This document shows positions 1 through 9,007 of a stretch of DNA of 64,000 nt, in pieces. Numbering within the stretch: the stretch's first letter is position 1; every line of letters starts with the position of its first letter. The position numbers were made by a program, and so were the translations under genes. Location: the NCBI RefSeq assembly GCF_023715745.1, contig NZ_JAMBOV010000004.1:1-64000 (forward strand). The letters run 5' to 3'. The notes under the pieces were generated by a model that had not been told where the DNA came from, searched no databases, and worked only from the letters and a program-made list of their open reading frames with translations. This DNA comes from Microbacterium oleivorans (GTDB taxonomy: Bacteria > Actinomycetota > Actinomycetes > Actinomycetales > Microbacteriaceae).

Positions 1-89
1 GGTGTCCACATCATGTGTTGCGGACCACCACACACGATCCGTGCAGTCCAGGACGGGTGTTCTCGTCCTGAGCACATGATGTGGACACC
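1..89. repeat. REPIN-like palindromic element, copy 1
   Basis: A perfect 17-bp inverted repeat (1-17 GGTGTCCACATCATGTG and 73-89) encloses a centre that has its own 7-bp stem (49-55 CAGGACG with 64-70). The same ends recur at 35294-35376 with exactly the same 70-nt distance from left-arm start to right-arm start but a different centre. It lies just past the 3' end of the MarR gene, so it could serve as a terminator, but its two-copy form resembles a dispersed palindromic repeat. Confidence 0.75.
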
Positions 90-113
90 GGGGAGCCGGG
101 CGGCGCACTCGCG

Positions 114-602
114 TCAGTCGGCCTTGCGGCGGCGCGCGCTCGCGGAGCGCGGCGGGGCGGCGCGCATGTGGTCGCGGACCCGCCCGAGGACGTCGGCGAG
201 CATGCGGGCCTCGCCGGCGGCGAGAGGGGAGAGGAAGTAGCCCCGGAGGATCTCGAGGTGCCCGGGGAAGACCGTCGCGAGCAGGTCTCGACCGGCATCC
301 GTGATCGTCACCGTCACGCTCCGCTCGTCGTCGACCGACGGGGTTCGGGCGACGAGGCCGCGCGATTCCAGGAGCTGTGCCTGGTAGGTCAGACCGCTCC
401 GGCTGTAGACGACGCCGTCGGCGAGGTCCGTCATGCGTGCGCTGCCGTCGGGCGAATCGCCCAGGGTCGCCAGGACGTGGAACTGCACGTAGCTGAGGCC
501 ACCGGCATCCTTCAGCTGCCGTTCGACGGCGTGCCGCAGGAGGTTGCCCACCTCGGTCACGGCGAAGTACGCAGCCAGGCCGGCGTCGCTGATCTCGCTC
601 AT
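114..602 (-). CDS. MarR-family transcriptional regulator
   Basis: 162 aa, the usual length of the family. The N-terminal helix is followed by a winged helix-turn-helix: LSYVQFHVLATLGDSPDG, then MTDLADGVVYSRSGLTYQ as recognition region and the wing around RTPSVDDERSVTVTITDAG, which is a very typical MarR wing. The C-terminal helix is rich in Ala and Arg. It is divergent from the oxidoreductase at 712 across a 109-bp gap holding three similar inverted repeats, so it most likely represses its own promoter and that enzyme, as is common for MarR/oxidoreductase pairs. The inducer cannot be read from the sequence. Confidence 0.9.
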   Translation of the reverse strand: MSEISDAGLAAYFAVTEVGNLLRHAVERQLKDAGGLSYVQFHVLATLGDSPDGSARMTDLADGVVYSRSGLTYQAQLLESRGLVARTPSVDDERSVTVTITDAGRDLLATVFPGHLEILRGYFLSPLAAGEARMLADVLGRVRDHMRAAPPRSASARRRKAD

Positions 603-618
603 GCCTCGAGAGTACCCA

Positions 619-692
619 TGTTTCGAGTTCGAATCACTTGCTTCGAAATCGAAACAGCGCTACGGTCGTCCTATTGCTTCAGATTCGAAGCA
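619..692. promoter_or_regulatory. Divergent promoter with three MarR-type operators
   Basis: TTCGAGTTCGAA (622-633) and TTCGAAATCGAA (642-653) start exactly 20 bp apart, so they face the same side of the helix. A third related site, TTCAGATTCGAA (678-689), lies nearer the oxidoreductase. A plausible promoter for the rightward gene is TTGCTT (638-643), 17 bp, TACGGT (661-666), with the second site between the boxes. Assignment to the adjacent MarR protein is inference. Confidence 0.6.
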
Positions 693-711
693 CATTGAGA
701 AAGGGAACATC

Positions 712-1647
712 ATGAAGACGATGCGATTCTTCGAGACCGGCGACCCGTCCGTGCTGACGCTCGACGACGTCGAGGCGCCGGCACCGGCGGCCGGGCAGGT
801 GCTGCTGCGCGTGGCGGGGGCGGGGGTCAACCCCGCCGACAACGGCATCCGGTTCGGCCGGCTGCCGATCCCGATCACCCTGCCGCACACTCCGGGATAC
901 GACGTGTCCGGAACCGTGGTCTCGCTCGGCGACGGTGTCACCGGTCTCGCTGTCGGCGACGCCGTGGTGGGGTTCCTGCCGATGACCGAGGACGGCGCAG
1001 CGGCGGAGTACGTCGTCGCCCCCGCCGAGGCGCTGGTGCCGGCTCCGGCCTCCGTCGCGTTGACGGATGCCGCCGGCCTTCCCTCCGTGGCTCTCACCGC
1101 GTGGCAGGCCCTGTTCGAGTACGCCGACCTGAAGGCGGGCCAGCGCATCGTGATCACGGGTGCCGGGGGTGTCGTCGGCCTGCACGCCGTGCGCCTCGCG
1201 AAGCGTGCCGGTGCCGAGGTGATCGCGACGGCGAGTCCGCGCACCCGCTCCGCTGTGACGGATGCCGGGGCCGACCGCGTGATCGATCACACAGCGGCAT
1301 CCGCGGCATCCGTGATCGACGAACCGGTCGACGTCGTGCTCAATCTCGCCCCGATCGGCGCGGAGGAGTTCGTCGCGCTCGCCGCGCGGGTCCGCGACGG
1401 CGGTGTGGTGGTCTCGACGACCGCGTGGATGGCGACCCCGTCGGACGAGGCGCGCGGCGTCCGGGGGCTGACGGTGTTCGTCCGCAGCGACCGGGATCAG
1501 CTCGCCGAGCTCGTCCGCCTGGTCGACGCCGGCGAGCTGCGCGTCGAGATCGCCGAGCGCGTTCCGCTCGCCGAGCTGCCCGAGGTCCACGCCCGCCTCG
1601 AGGCAGGGCAGGTGCACGGGAAGATCGTCGTCACGCCGGGTGCGTGA
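712..1647 (+). CDS. NADP-dependent quinone-oxidoreductase-like MDR enzyme
   Basis: 311 aa. The medium-chain dehydrogenase/reductase fold is clear: an N-terminal GroES-like domain (GAGVNPADNGIR, HTPGYDVSGTVVSLGDGV) and a Rossmann domain with ITGAGGVVGLHAVRLAK for cofactor binding. There is no cysteine-rich structural zinc loop, as expected for the quinone-oxidoreductase branch rather than zinc alcohol dehydrogenases. The start at 712 is chosen over upstream in-frame codons because it follows GAGAAAGGGA at a good distance and matches the family N-terminus (MKTMRFFETGDPSVLTLDD). Probably reduces quinones or reactive enones, controlled by the divergent MarR protein. Confidence 0.85.
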   Translation: MKTMRFFETGDPSVLTLDDVEAPAPAAGQVLLRVAGAGVNPADNGIRFGRLPIPITLPHTPGYDVSGTVVSLGDGVTGLAVGDAVVGFLPMTEDGAAAEYVVAPAEALVPAPASVALTDAAGLPSVALTAWQALFEYADLKAGQRIVITGAGGVVGLHAVRLAKRAGAEVIATASPRTRSAVTDAGADRVIDHTAASAASVIDEPVDVVLNLAPIGAEEFVALAARVRDGGVVVSTTAWMATPSDEARGVRGLTVFVRSDRDQLAELVRLVDAGELRVEIAERVPLAELPEVHARLEAGQVHGKIVVTPGA

Positions 1648-1674
1648 GTCGGCACGAATCGGCCTGCGTGATCG

Positions 1675-2979
1675 TCAGCTTTCGCGCACGAGCGCGGTCA
1701 TCTCGCGCTGCCAGTCGCGCAGCTGCCACATCGGGTGGTGCGGGGCGGCGTTCGAGCAGAGGACGACGCCCCAGGTGCCGCGGTCCAGGGCCGTGCGGAT
1801 GCCGTGTTCGGCGAGTTCGCGACCGGTCTCGGATTCCTCGAACCCGCCGTGCAGCGGGGTGTATCCGACCCATCCCTCGCCGACGATCGCCGGCACGCCG
1901 TGCCACCGCGCCCACTCGGCGATCGCGATGACGCGGGACTCGATCTCGCGTCGCATCACCTCGGCGTAGCGCGGATACTCGGCGGCGAGCCACGCGTCCC
2001 ATGCAGCGGCATCCACCCAGTCGTAGCCGTAGATCATCTGGTCGGTGACGACCGTGGCGCGCAGCTTCCACTCCGCCGGGCGGCCGTAGTCCTCGGGGGT
2101 CGGGGCGTCGGCGCGCAGCAGGGCGCGCAGCTCGGCGTTCGGGAAGTCGTCGCTGCCCTCTGAACGGATGTCGACGCGCTGCTGCAGGGCGTCGAGCACG
2201 CCGTAGCTGTACACGTGGAACTGCGCAGCTCCCAGCCCGTCCGGCACCCGGTGCATGGCCAGGTGCGGCGGCTTGCCGTAGCTGGCGGTGACGAGCAGAT
2301 CGGGATGCCGCGCTCGCAGCCGCTGGACCTCGGCCGCCCCGCCATCGCGAAGCGCGGGGAGGATCGAGAAGTCCACCTCGTTGTGCAGCTCCACGAGAGC
2401 GATGAGGTCGCGGAATCCGCGTTCGTCGATCCACGCCAGCATCCGGTCCCACGCGGCGCCGAGAACGGCGTACCGGCGGTTGAGCGGCACGGCGTCGATC
2501 GCCTCGAACCACCGAGGGGAGCGCGCGAACGCGGGTGACTGCTGGTACTCCCAGCTCGCGAGGATCAGTACGATCCCGTGACGCCGCGCGGCGGCGAACA
2601 GCGCCTCGAGGTGTGCATACAGGTCGAGCACGTAGCCGCCGGGGGTGTCGTACCAGCGCGTGCGCTGACCGTAGTAGCCGTCGGATGCCGCCGGTCCGAG
2701 CCCCTCGATCTCGAGATCCCGGGCGAGCTCGTCGAGGCCCAGCCCGCCGAACAGCAGCAGCGGCGCGGCGCAGATGCGGATCGCGTTGTAGCCGAGCGCG
2801 GCCGCGTCGGCGCAGGCGGCATCCAGGTCGGCGAAGACGTCGCCCTCGCCCGCGCGGGTGTACCAGGAGAAGTCCCAGAGGGTGATGGCGAGGCGGTCGG
2901 GCAGGTGTGCGGGCACCGGGCCGGTCGGTCCGTGAGGTTCCTCGGCGACGGTGCCCGAGCCCAGGTAGCGGTCGGTCAT
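1675..2979 (-). CDS. Cellulase-like glycoside hydrolase (clan A type)
   Basis: 434 aa, no signal peptide, so presumably intracellular. The N-terminus (ITLWDFSWYTRAGEGDVF) and the alternating beta/alpha pattern suggest a TIM-barrel glycosidase of the cellulase-like group. The probable acid/base is E201 in LVELHNEVDFS and the probable nucleophile is E368 in AIVGEGWVGYTP, placed as in GH5-type enzymes. The ATG overlaps the stop of the DUF5107 gene (ATGA), implying translational coupling. With the nearby binding protein and permeases, it probably trims an imported oligosaccharide. The substrate is unknown. Confidence 0.7.
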   Translation of the reverse strand: MTDRYLGSGTVAEEPHGPTGPVPAHLPDRLAITLWDFSWYTRAGEGDVFADLDAACADAAALGYNAIRICAAPLLLFGGLGLDELARDLEIEGLGPAASDGYYGQRTRWYDTPGGYVLDLYAHLEALFAAARRHGIVLILASWEYQQSPAFARSPRWFEAIDAVPLNRRYAVLGAAWDRMLAWIDERGFRDLIALVELHNEVDFSILPALRDGGAAEVQRLRARHPDLLVTASYGKPPHLAMHRVPDGLGAAQFHVYSYGVLDALQQRVDIRSEGSDDFPNAELRALLRADAPTPEDYGRPAEWKLRATVVTDQMIYGYDWVDAAAWDAWLAAEYPRYAEVMRREIESRVIAIAEWARWHGVPAIVGEGWVGYTPLHGGFEESETGRELAEHGIRTALDRGTWGVVLCSNAAPHHPMWQLRDWQREMTALVRES

Positions 2980-5900
2980 GCGTCCATCCTCTCGAGGGAG
3001 AGCGCGCGCCCGTCTGCGGCGAGCGTGCGCAGTCGGCCGGCGAGGGCGCGTCGACGTTCGGCCGTGTCGAGATCGAACACGAGCAGTTCCGGCAGCGACG
3101 TCGCGAAGTAGTCGACGTCGTCGGGCGCGGCCTCGATGCGGGCGGCGCGGGCGTCGAGGTCGTCCCAGACGGCGGTCGAGGCCGCCGTTTCGCCGAGCCG
3201 CGCGTGCGCGACACCGATCCAGAACGTCGCCTCGTCGGCGGGCCGCGGCGCGACCGCGAGCGGCGTCGTCTCGCGCGCCCGCTCCCATGCGGATCGGGCG
3301 GCCGCCTCGTCTCCGGCGAGCCGGTGAGCGTCGCCGAGCGCGACGTAGCGCTCTGCCTGGGGGGCCGCGGGATGCCGCCCTTCTCCGAGGTTCGCGGGGG
3401 CGTCGATCCCCTCGGTCAGCAGGGCGATGGCGGCATCCGTTCGTCCGTCGGCGCAGGCGCGGCGTGCGAGCAGGCACGCGGCGCGGTCGTATGCCGCGAT
3501 CACGACGCCCTCGCCGCCTTCGAAGGGGCGGAACGTCCGCGTCGTGAGGGTCCGCCAGGCGTCGTCGAGCCTGCCCGAGTCGAGCAGCAGTCCGATGTGG
3601 GTGACCGCGAGGTCGTCCCGCGCGTCGAGCGCGGCGGAATGGCGTTCGAGCAGCGCGAGGCGGGTGGCGGCATCCGTCCCCGTCAGCTGGGCGAGGAGGT
3701 CGCGCTCCAGTACGAGCCGAGCGTCGGCACGACGAGCGAGTGCATCCTCGTAGAGCTCCACGGCGTCGCCGGGACGGCCGCCCGCTCGGACGGTCGCGAG
3801 GGCGAGATTGCGCAGGACCACGGGATCCGCGCCGCCGAGGTCCCGCGCCCGCCGCAGCATCGCCCGGGCATCCGCGTCCCGCCCGGCGTCGAGGAGCCAG
3901 GCGCCGAGCATCCCGGCCGCGGCGGCCGACCCGGCGGCACCCCCCGCGACGAGCGCATCGTGCTGGTCGAGCCCGGCGGGGAAGGCGCCGTCGAGGCTCA
4001 GGGTGTCAGCCGCGGCGCGCTCCGCCGCGGCGAGGTCGGTCACGCCCGCGGCATCCGCCCACGCGGCGCGGACGGCTCGACGGATCGGCTCGATGCTGCC
4101 GAACCCGGCGGTTCCGACCGCGGCGGTGCCGGTCGCCGCGAGCGCGGCGTCGAACTCGCCGTAACGCGCGAACTCGGCACCCGCATCCAGCGCCGCGCGC
4201 GGATCGGAGGGCGTCTCACCCCCGGCGAGGAATGTCGTGATGGGGTCGAGCGGATCGGCGGCGACGAGCGCCTGCAGCAACGCCGCGGCCTCATCCTCGC
4301 GCCCGAGTCGGCGCAGAGCGAGCACCGTGAGTCGACGTGCCTCGGGGATCCCCGGGGCGGCGTCCGCGAGGCGGATCGCGTCCGCCGGTCGCCCGTCGCC
4401 CAGCGCGAGCCGAGCGCGGGCGAGGGATGCCGGGGCCGCCCATGCCGCGTTCCACGCCGCGCGTGCGAAGCGCCGATCGGCCTCCGCGCGCTCGCCGAGA
4501 CGCTCCAGCGCGAGGCCGAGGAGGTAGTGCGCCTCACCGTCACGCGGGTTGAGGTTGCGGCCGGTCTCTCGCGCGACGGCGGCGTCGAGGTGGTCGCGCG
4601 CCGCCTCGTAGTCCGCCCGCGACAGGTGCCACGATCCGCGCATCGTGTGTGCGCGCGCGTCGCCCGGATCGCGCCGCAGCGCCTCTTCGAGGTAGGGAAG
4701 GGGTGACCGGGTGGGATGCCGGTACTGCAGCAGATGCGTCGCGGTAAGCAGCAGCTCGTCGATGCCCGTGATGCGCGCGGGCGGCTCGGGCGCCGTGGCG
4801 ACCCAGGGTTCGCCCGCGTGGGCGTCGCGGCGGACCCAGCGCACGAGCTCCGTCTGACCGGCGGACACCGCGATCGCCCGCGCGGTGCCGGCGATCTCGA
4901 GCACCGCTGGGGCCGCCGGCCCGACGGCGACGTCGATGCTCTCGCGTCCACCTCCCTCGAGATCCACCTCGACGCGAGCCGTTCGGTGCGCGCGCGTGGC
5001 GAGGACGCCGATGCGCGACCTGGAGCCGTCGCACGTGACCGAGACCGCGGCATCCGTCGTCGCCTGCCGCACCGGCCCGATGGTGTGGATCGGGTACCAG
5101 TGCTGGGTGAACGTCTTCGTCTCGCCCGGCAGGAGCCACGCGAAGTCGGGCTGGTTGTCGGTGTAGACGCCGGCCATGAGTTCGACGTACGGGCCGTCGG
5201 TGTCGGTGAGCTGGTCGTCCCAGGCGCGGCCGATGGGACCGTCTCCCCAGGTCCATTGCTTCTTGCCCGGTGAGATCGCCGGGTCCGCGCAGTGCACGAA
5301 CCCGGCGTCGGCGGTGTGATCGTAGCCGCCGAAGAAGCCGTCCTCGGTGTCGGTGATCATGTACGAGGTCGGCACCGGGATGTTGCTGTAGACGTCGATG
5401 CGGTCGGCGTCGGGGCGCTCGGCGGCGAGCGCCGGGTAGTCGACGCCGTAGTAGGGCCGGTCCGCGCGGGGGAACGCGGTGATCGCACGTCGGGCGTGGT
5501 CGGCGACGTAGCGGACGTCGTCGGGAAAGAACGACTGGTACTGGTCGTGCGACCGGGCGGCGACGTTCGCCCACCACAGGAAGGTCTGCGGGACATCGAC
5601 GCGATTGTGCAGGCGCACGTCGAGCTCGATGAGTGATGACCCCGGGCGGAGCCGGACGCCGTGGACGCCTCGCATCCGCTGCAGCGGGTCGAGGTCGCTG
5701 TGCCAGACGACCGCCGCACCGTCGTCCTCGCGCTCGATGCGGCTGTCGACCGGGAGGAAGGTCGCCGGTCGGTGATGCTGCGGCCAGTTGAACTCCACGC
5801 CGCCCGAGATCCAGGGTCCTGCGAGACCGACGAGCGCGGGCTTGACGACGTTGTTCCGATAGAAGAAGTCGTAACCGGCGACCTTGTCGTACCCGATGTG

Positions 5901-6209
5901 GATCCGGCCCCCGAGCTCAGGCAAGAGCATGAGGCGGACGTAGGCGTTCTCGAGGTGGATCGCCTGCCACGTGCGAGGCCGCTTCTCGTGCGAAATCGAC
6001 TCGATCATGGGGAGCGGATAGACCCGCCCGCTCGAGCCCTGGTAGACCCGTCGGTCGAGGAACGCCGGGTAGGGATCGGGGTCACCGGGCTCGTACGTGT
6101 CGATCACGACGTCTTCGCTCCAGCACGCGACGCCGCCGGCCTCGAGGAGCTCTCGCTGGTCGGCGGGGGCGTCGGGCAGGCGGATGCGGCTGGGCGCGTC
6201 GTCGGTCAC
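2976..6209 (-). CDS. DUF5107 domain protein with tetratricopeptide repeats
   Basis: 1077 aa. Residues about 30-370 have the DUF5107 pattern (ESISHEKRPRTWQAIHLEN, LPELGGRIHIGYDK, GVEFNWPQHHRP, WWANVAARSH), probably a mutarotase-like beta-sandwich that binds sugar. The rest is alanine-rich helical repeats with TPR spacing (residues about 480-1060, for example ALRRDPGDARAHTMRGSW). No signal peptide. It starts at GTG with the hexamer TAGATT only six bases upstream, suggesting a leaderless transcript. First gene of an operon with the cellulase-like gene. DUF5107 proteins occur in glycan loci, but no activity can be assigned here. Confidence 0.8.
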   Translation of the reverse strand: MTDDAPSRIRLPDAPADQRELLEAGGVACWSEDVVIDTYEPGDPDPYPAFLDRRVYQGSSGRVYPLPMIESISHEKRPRTWQAIHLENAYVRLMLLPELGGRIHIGYDKVAGYDFFYRNNVVKPALVGLAGPWISGGVEFNWPQHHRPATFLPVDSRIEREDDGAAVVWHSDLDPLQRMRGVHGVRLRPGSSLIELDVRLHNRVDVPQTFLWWANVAARSHDQYQSFFPDDVRYVADHARRAITAFPRADRPYYGVDYPALAAERPDADRIDVYSNIPVPTSYMITDTEDGFFGGYDHTADAGFVHCADPAISPGKKQWTWGDGPIGRAWDDQLTDTDGPYVELMAGVYTDNQPDFAWLLPGETKTFTQHWYPIHTIGPVRQATTDAAVSVTCDGSRSRIGVLATRAHRTARVEVDLEGGGRESIDVAVGPAAPAVLEIAGTARAIAVSAGQTELVRWVRRDAHAGEPWVATAPEPPARITGIDELLLTATHLLQYRHPTRSPLPYLEEALRRDPGDARAHTMRGSWHLSRADYEAARDHLDAAVARETGRNLNPRDGEAHYLLGLALERLGERAEADRRFARAAWNAAWAAPASLARARLALGDGRPADAIRLADAAPGIPEARRLTVLALRRLGREDEAAALLQALVAADPLDPITTFLAGGETPSDPRAALDAGAEFARYGEFDAALAATGTAAVGTAGFGSIEPIRRAVRAAWADAAGVTDLAAAERAAADTLSLDGAFPAGLDQHDALVAGGAAGSAAAAGMLGAWLLDAGRDADARAMLRRARDLGGADPVVLRNLALATVRAGGRPGDAVELYEDALARRADARLVLERDLLAQLTGTDAATRLALLERHSAALDARDDLAVTHIGLLLDSGRLDDAWRTLTTRTFRPFEGGEGVVIAAYDRAACLLARRACADGRTDAAIALLTEGIDAPANLGEGRHPAAPQAERYVALGDAHRLAGDEAAARSAWERARETTPLAVAPRPADEATFWIGVAHARLGETAASTAVWDDLDARAARIEAAPDDVDYFATSLPELLVFDLDTAERRRALAGRLRTLAADGRALSLERMDA

Positions 6210-6302
6210 GGTGCGAATCTACGGGGCCGACGCGGCGCGACCCATGGCCGATCACGGCTCGAGCATGGATGATCCGATGATGGCGTGCGCCATGATGGGG
6301 GC

Positions 6303-7166
6303 ATGGAGCGCGCGGACGGTTTCGAGCATCAGCGTCTCAGTGTCGTGCCGCGCCCGCTGGTCGAGGCGGCACTGACCCGGCCGGTGACCCGACGCATCGT
6401 CGTGACCGACGCCGGGTACTTCCCGCGCGCGGTGGATCATGGTCGTCACCGTCCGGCAGGGGCGCCCGAGACGATCGTGATCGTCTGCGTCGCGGGATCG
6501 GGTTGGGTCGAGACGCACGGGCAGCGGATGCGGGTGGGCACGGCCACGGCCATCGTGCTGCCCGGCGGCATCCCGCATTCGTACGGTGCCGACGCGGAGG
6601 ATCCCTGGACGATCTGGTGGTGCCACGTCCGCGGTACCGACGTCGGCGACCTGCTGGAGGTGGCCGGGGTGACACCGGAGAAGGTGACCCTCTCGCTCCG
6701 CGGTGTGGAGCGGGTCACCGCGCTGTTGGATGAGATCTCGACGTCGCTGGCGCGCGACACCACGCCGGCGAGGCTCATCGCGGCATCCGGAATGGTCTGG
6801 CGGCTGTTCACCCAGCTCGCCGTCGATCGCCTTCTCCCCGAGCACGGCACCCCTCTCGAGCGCGCCCTGCGCTACCTCGAGGAGCGCGTCGACGGGAACG
6901 TCCATGTCGGGGAACTCGCCGCGATGGTCGGCGTCTCGCCGTCACACCTCGCCGCCCTCTTCCGCGACGCGACCGGCGGCGGCGTCATCGCACACCATCT
7001 CGCACTGAAGATGGCGCGCGCCCGCCACCTGCTCGACACGACCGACCTGCCGGTCGGCGAGGTCGGTCGCCGGGTGGGAATCGACGACCCGTTCTATTTC
7101 TCGAGGCGTTTCCGCATCACGCACGGCGTCGCACCGACGGCGTATCGCGACCAGCGGAAGGGGTGA
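6303..7166 (+). CDS. AraC-family transcriptional regulator
   Basis: 287 aa. The N-terminal cupin-like sensing domain contains IVIVCVAGSGWVETHGQRM and LPGGIPHSYGADAEDPWTIWW, typical of sugar-responsive AraC proteins. The C-terminal pair of helix-turn-helix motifs spans about residues 190-285 (VHVGELAAMVGVSPSHLAAL, then LPVGEVGRRVGIDDPFYFSR). The start at 6303 is preceded by a G-rich run, though an in-frame GTG at 6285 is possible. It is divergent from the DUF5107 operon and convergent with the ABC importer, so both are candidate targets. Confidence 0.88.
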   Translation: MERADGFEHQRLSVVPRPLVEAALTRPVTRRIVVTDAGYFPRAVDHGRHRPAGAPETIVIVCVAGSGWVETHGQRMRVGTATAIVLPGGIPHSYGADAEDPWTIWWCHVRGTDVGDLLEVAGVTPEKVTLSLRGVERVTALLDEISTSLARDTTPARLIAASGMVWRLFTQLAVDRLLPEHGTPLERALRYLEERVDGNVHVGELAAMVGVSPSHLAALFRDATGGGVIAHHLALKMARARHLLDTTDLPVGEVGRRVGIDDPFYFSRRFRITHGVAPTAYRDQRKG

Positions 7167-7171
7167 GCGGG

Positions 7172-8038
7172 TCAGCCCTTCGTGGCGCCGGCGGTGAGAT
7201 CAGCCCGCCAGAAGCGCTGGAGGGCGATCATGAGCCCGACCAGGATGACCGCCGACACCGCCGACCCCATGACGACGAGGGAGTAGAAGGCAGGGTCTCG
7301 CTGCGTCTGCGAGTTCCACAGCGTGAGGCCGAGGGTCACGGGGAACGTCTTCGTGTCGTTGAGCATGACCAGCGGCAACAGGTAGTTGTTCCAGATCGTG
7401 ACGAACTGGAACAGGAAGATCGTCACCAACGCCGGCGCCATCATCCGGGTCGCGATCGTGCCGAAGATGCGCAGGTCCCCGGCGCCATCGAGGCGGGCGG
7501 CCTCGATGATCTCATCGGGCACGCTGGCGTTCGCGTGGATGCGCGCCAGGTACACGCCGAACGGGCTCACCATGCTCGGTAGCAGGACCGCCCAGTACGA
7601 GCCGGTGAGGCCCACGGTGTTCAACAGGAAGTACAGGGGCAGGGCGATGACGGTGGCAGGAACCAGGACGCCGCCGAGGATGACCGAGAAGAGGGCCTCC
7701 TTGCCGCGGAAGCGGTACTTGGCGATCGCATACCCGGCCGCAGCCGACAGGATCATCGCCACGAGCGCGCCGACCCCCGAGTACAGGATGCTGTTGCCGA
7801 CCCAGCGGGTGAACACGCCTCCGCTCTGCGTGAAGAGAGACGTGAGGTTGTCCCAGGCACGCGGGGAGTCGCTGAACCACAGACCGAACGAGCCGAAAAG
7901 GTCGCCCGGGGACTTGGTCGCGGCCACCACGACCCAGACGAGCGGGAGCAGGAAGTAGATCCCGGCGACGGCGAGCACGACGTTGACCGCCAGAGTGCTC
8001 GGGACGCCGGTGCGCTGTGCGGGTGCGCGGTTCACCAT
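7172..8038 (-). CDS. Sugar ABC transporter permease, MalG type (importer 1)
   Basis: 288 aa with about six hydrophobic segments. The cytoplasmic EAA loop, EIIEAARLDGAGDLRIF, which docks the ATPase, is intact. It matches the second permease of CUT1 sugar importers. The start codon overlaps the end of permease 1 by 7 bp and the 3' end abuts the convergent AraC gene, leaving no room for a separate terminator. No ATPase gene accompanies it. Confidence 0.92.
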   Translation of the reverse strand: MVNRAPAQRTGVPSTLAVNVVLAVAGIYFLLPLVWVVVAATKSPGDLFGSFGLWFSDSPRAWDNLTSLFTQSGGVFTRWVGNSILYSGVGALVAMILSAAAGYAIAKYRFRGKEALFSVILGGVLVPATVIALPLYFLLNTVGLTGSYWAVLLPSMVSPFGVYLARIHANASVPDEIIEAARLDGAGDLRIFGTIATRMMAPALVTIFLFQFVTIWNNYLLPLVMLNDTKTFPVTLGLTLWNSQTQRDPAFYSLVVMGSAVSAVILVGLMIALQRFWRADLTAGATKG

Positions 8039-8940
8039 GCGCGGGACCCCTTCCGGTTGACGAGTCGGAGGAATCCGAACGAGAAGACGAACCCGAGGGC
8101 GGCGACCAGAACCGCCATGGCGGCTGCGAGGTTCGGGTTGCCCTGGGCGAACGCCTGGTTGTACGCGGCGAGATTCGGCGTGAAGGTCGTGCTGATGGCT
8201 GAGGTGAGCGGCTGCAGGACCAGGGGCTCGACGAACAGCTGGAGGGTGCCGATGATCGTGAAGACGGTGACGAGGACGATCGAGGGGCGCACGAGCGGCA
8301 GCTTGATGTGCCACGTCGTCGACCAGGTCGAGGCGCCGTCTACCCGCGCGGCCTCGTAGAGCTCGGAGGGGATCGCTTCGAGCGCGGCCATCAGGATCAC
8401 CATGTTGTAGCCGGCGAACCCCCACAGTGCGATGTTCGCGATCGCGAACAGGACTCCCGCACTCGTCAGCGGGTTCACGTCGATGCCTGCGCCGCTGAGC
8501 ACCTGGAGAACGGGGCTCGTCGCGGGGATGTAGAGGAAGCCCCACAGGAGGGTCGCGATCACCCCCGGCACCCCGTAGGGCGCGAAGTAGAGAACGCGGA
8601 AGAAGCGCGGGAATCGAGCCTTGCCCGAGTCGAGCAGAAGGGCGAGGCCCAATGCCGTGGCAACCATCAGCGGGACCTCGATCGCGGCGAACGCGACCAG
8701 TCTCCCCACGCTCTCGATGAACGCGGGGTCGGCGAGAGCGCGCGCGTAGTTGTCGAACAGGACGAACGTCGTCTCGGGGCGTCCGAGACCCAGCCCCGAA
8801 CTCTTCGTCGCGAACATGCTCTGCACGATCGCGTAGACGATCGGGGCGACGAAGAAGAGCGTGAACATCACCACGAACGGCAGCAGGAGCACCCATTTCG
8901 CGGGGTGGCGCATGCGGCGGGGGGAGGGGGCAGTGCTCAC
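8032..8940 (-). CDS. Sugar ABC transporter permease, MalF type (importer 1)
   Basis: 302 aa, GTG start, six predicted membrane segments. The EAA loop is ELYEAARVDGASTWSTTW. It is the first permease of the CUT1 set formed with the binding protein at 9008-10330 and the permease at 7172-8038. A 68-bp gap containing a strong hairpin separates it from the binding-protein gene, consistent with lower expression than the binding protein. Confidence 0.92.
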   Translation of the reverse strand: MSTAPSPRRMRHPAKWVLLLPFVVMFTLFFVAPIVYAIVQSMFATKSSGLGLGRPETTFVLFDNYARALADPAFIESVGRLVAFAAIEVPLMVATALGLALLLDSGKARFPRFFRVLYFAPYGVPGVIATLLWGFLYIPATSPVLQVLSGAGIDVNPLTSAGVLFAIANIALWGFAGYNMVILMAALEAIPSELYEAARVDGASTWSTTWHIKLPLVRPSIVLVTVFTIIGTLQLFVEPLVLQPLTSAISTTFTPNLAAYNQAFAQGNPNLAAAMAVLVAALGFVFSFGFLRLVNRKGSRAW

Positions 8941-8973
8941 TCAGAGGCTCCGGTCGATGTCGAGAGGGATGAG

Positions 8974-9002
8974 GGTGGGAGGGCGCCTCGCGCCCTCCCA
9001 CC
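8974..9002. terminator. Intercistronic hairpin between binding protein and permease genes
   Basis: A perfect 13-bp stem (8974-8986 GGTGGGAGGGCGC, 8990-9002) closes a 3-nt loop between the binding-protein stop and the first permease gene. Such hairpins often protect the upstream binding-protein mRNA or cause partial termination. There is no long T-run. Confidence 0.7.
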
Positions 9003-9007
9003 GGTGG

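Noticed and set aside
2907..4706. A 599-codon rightward frame opposite the DUF5107/TPR gene
   Set aside because: It is Arg/Gly-rich with no recognisable fold and lies wholly antisense to a clear DUF5107 protein; long antisense frames are common in GC-rich DNA.
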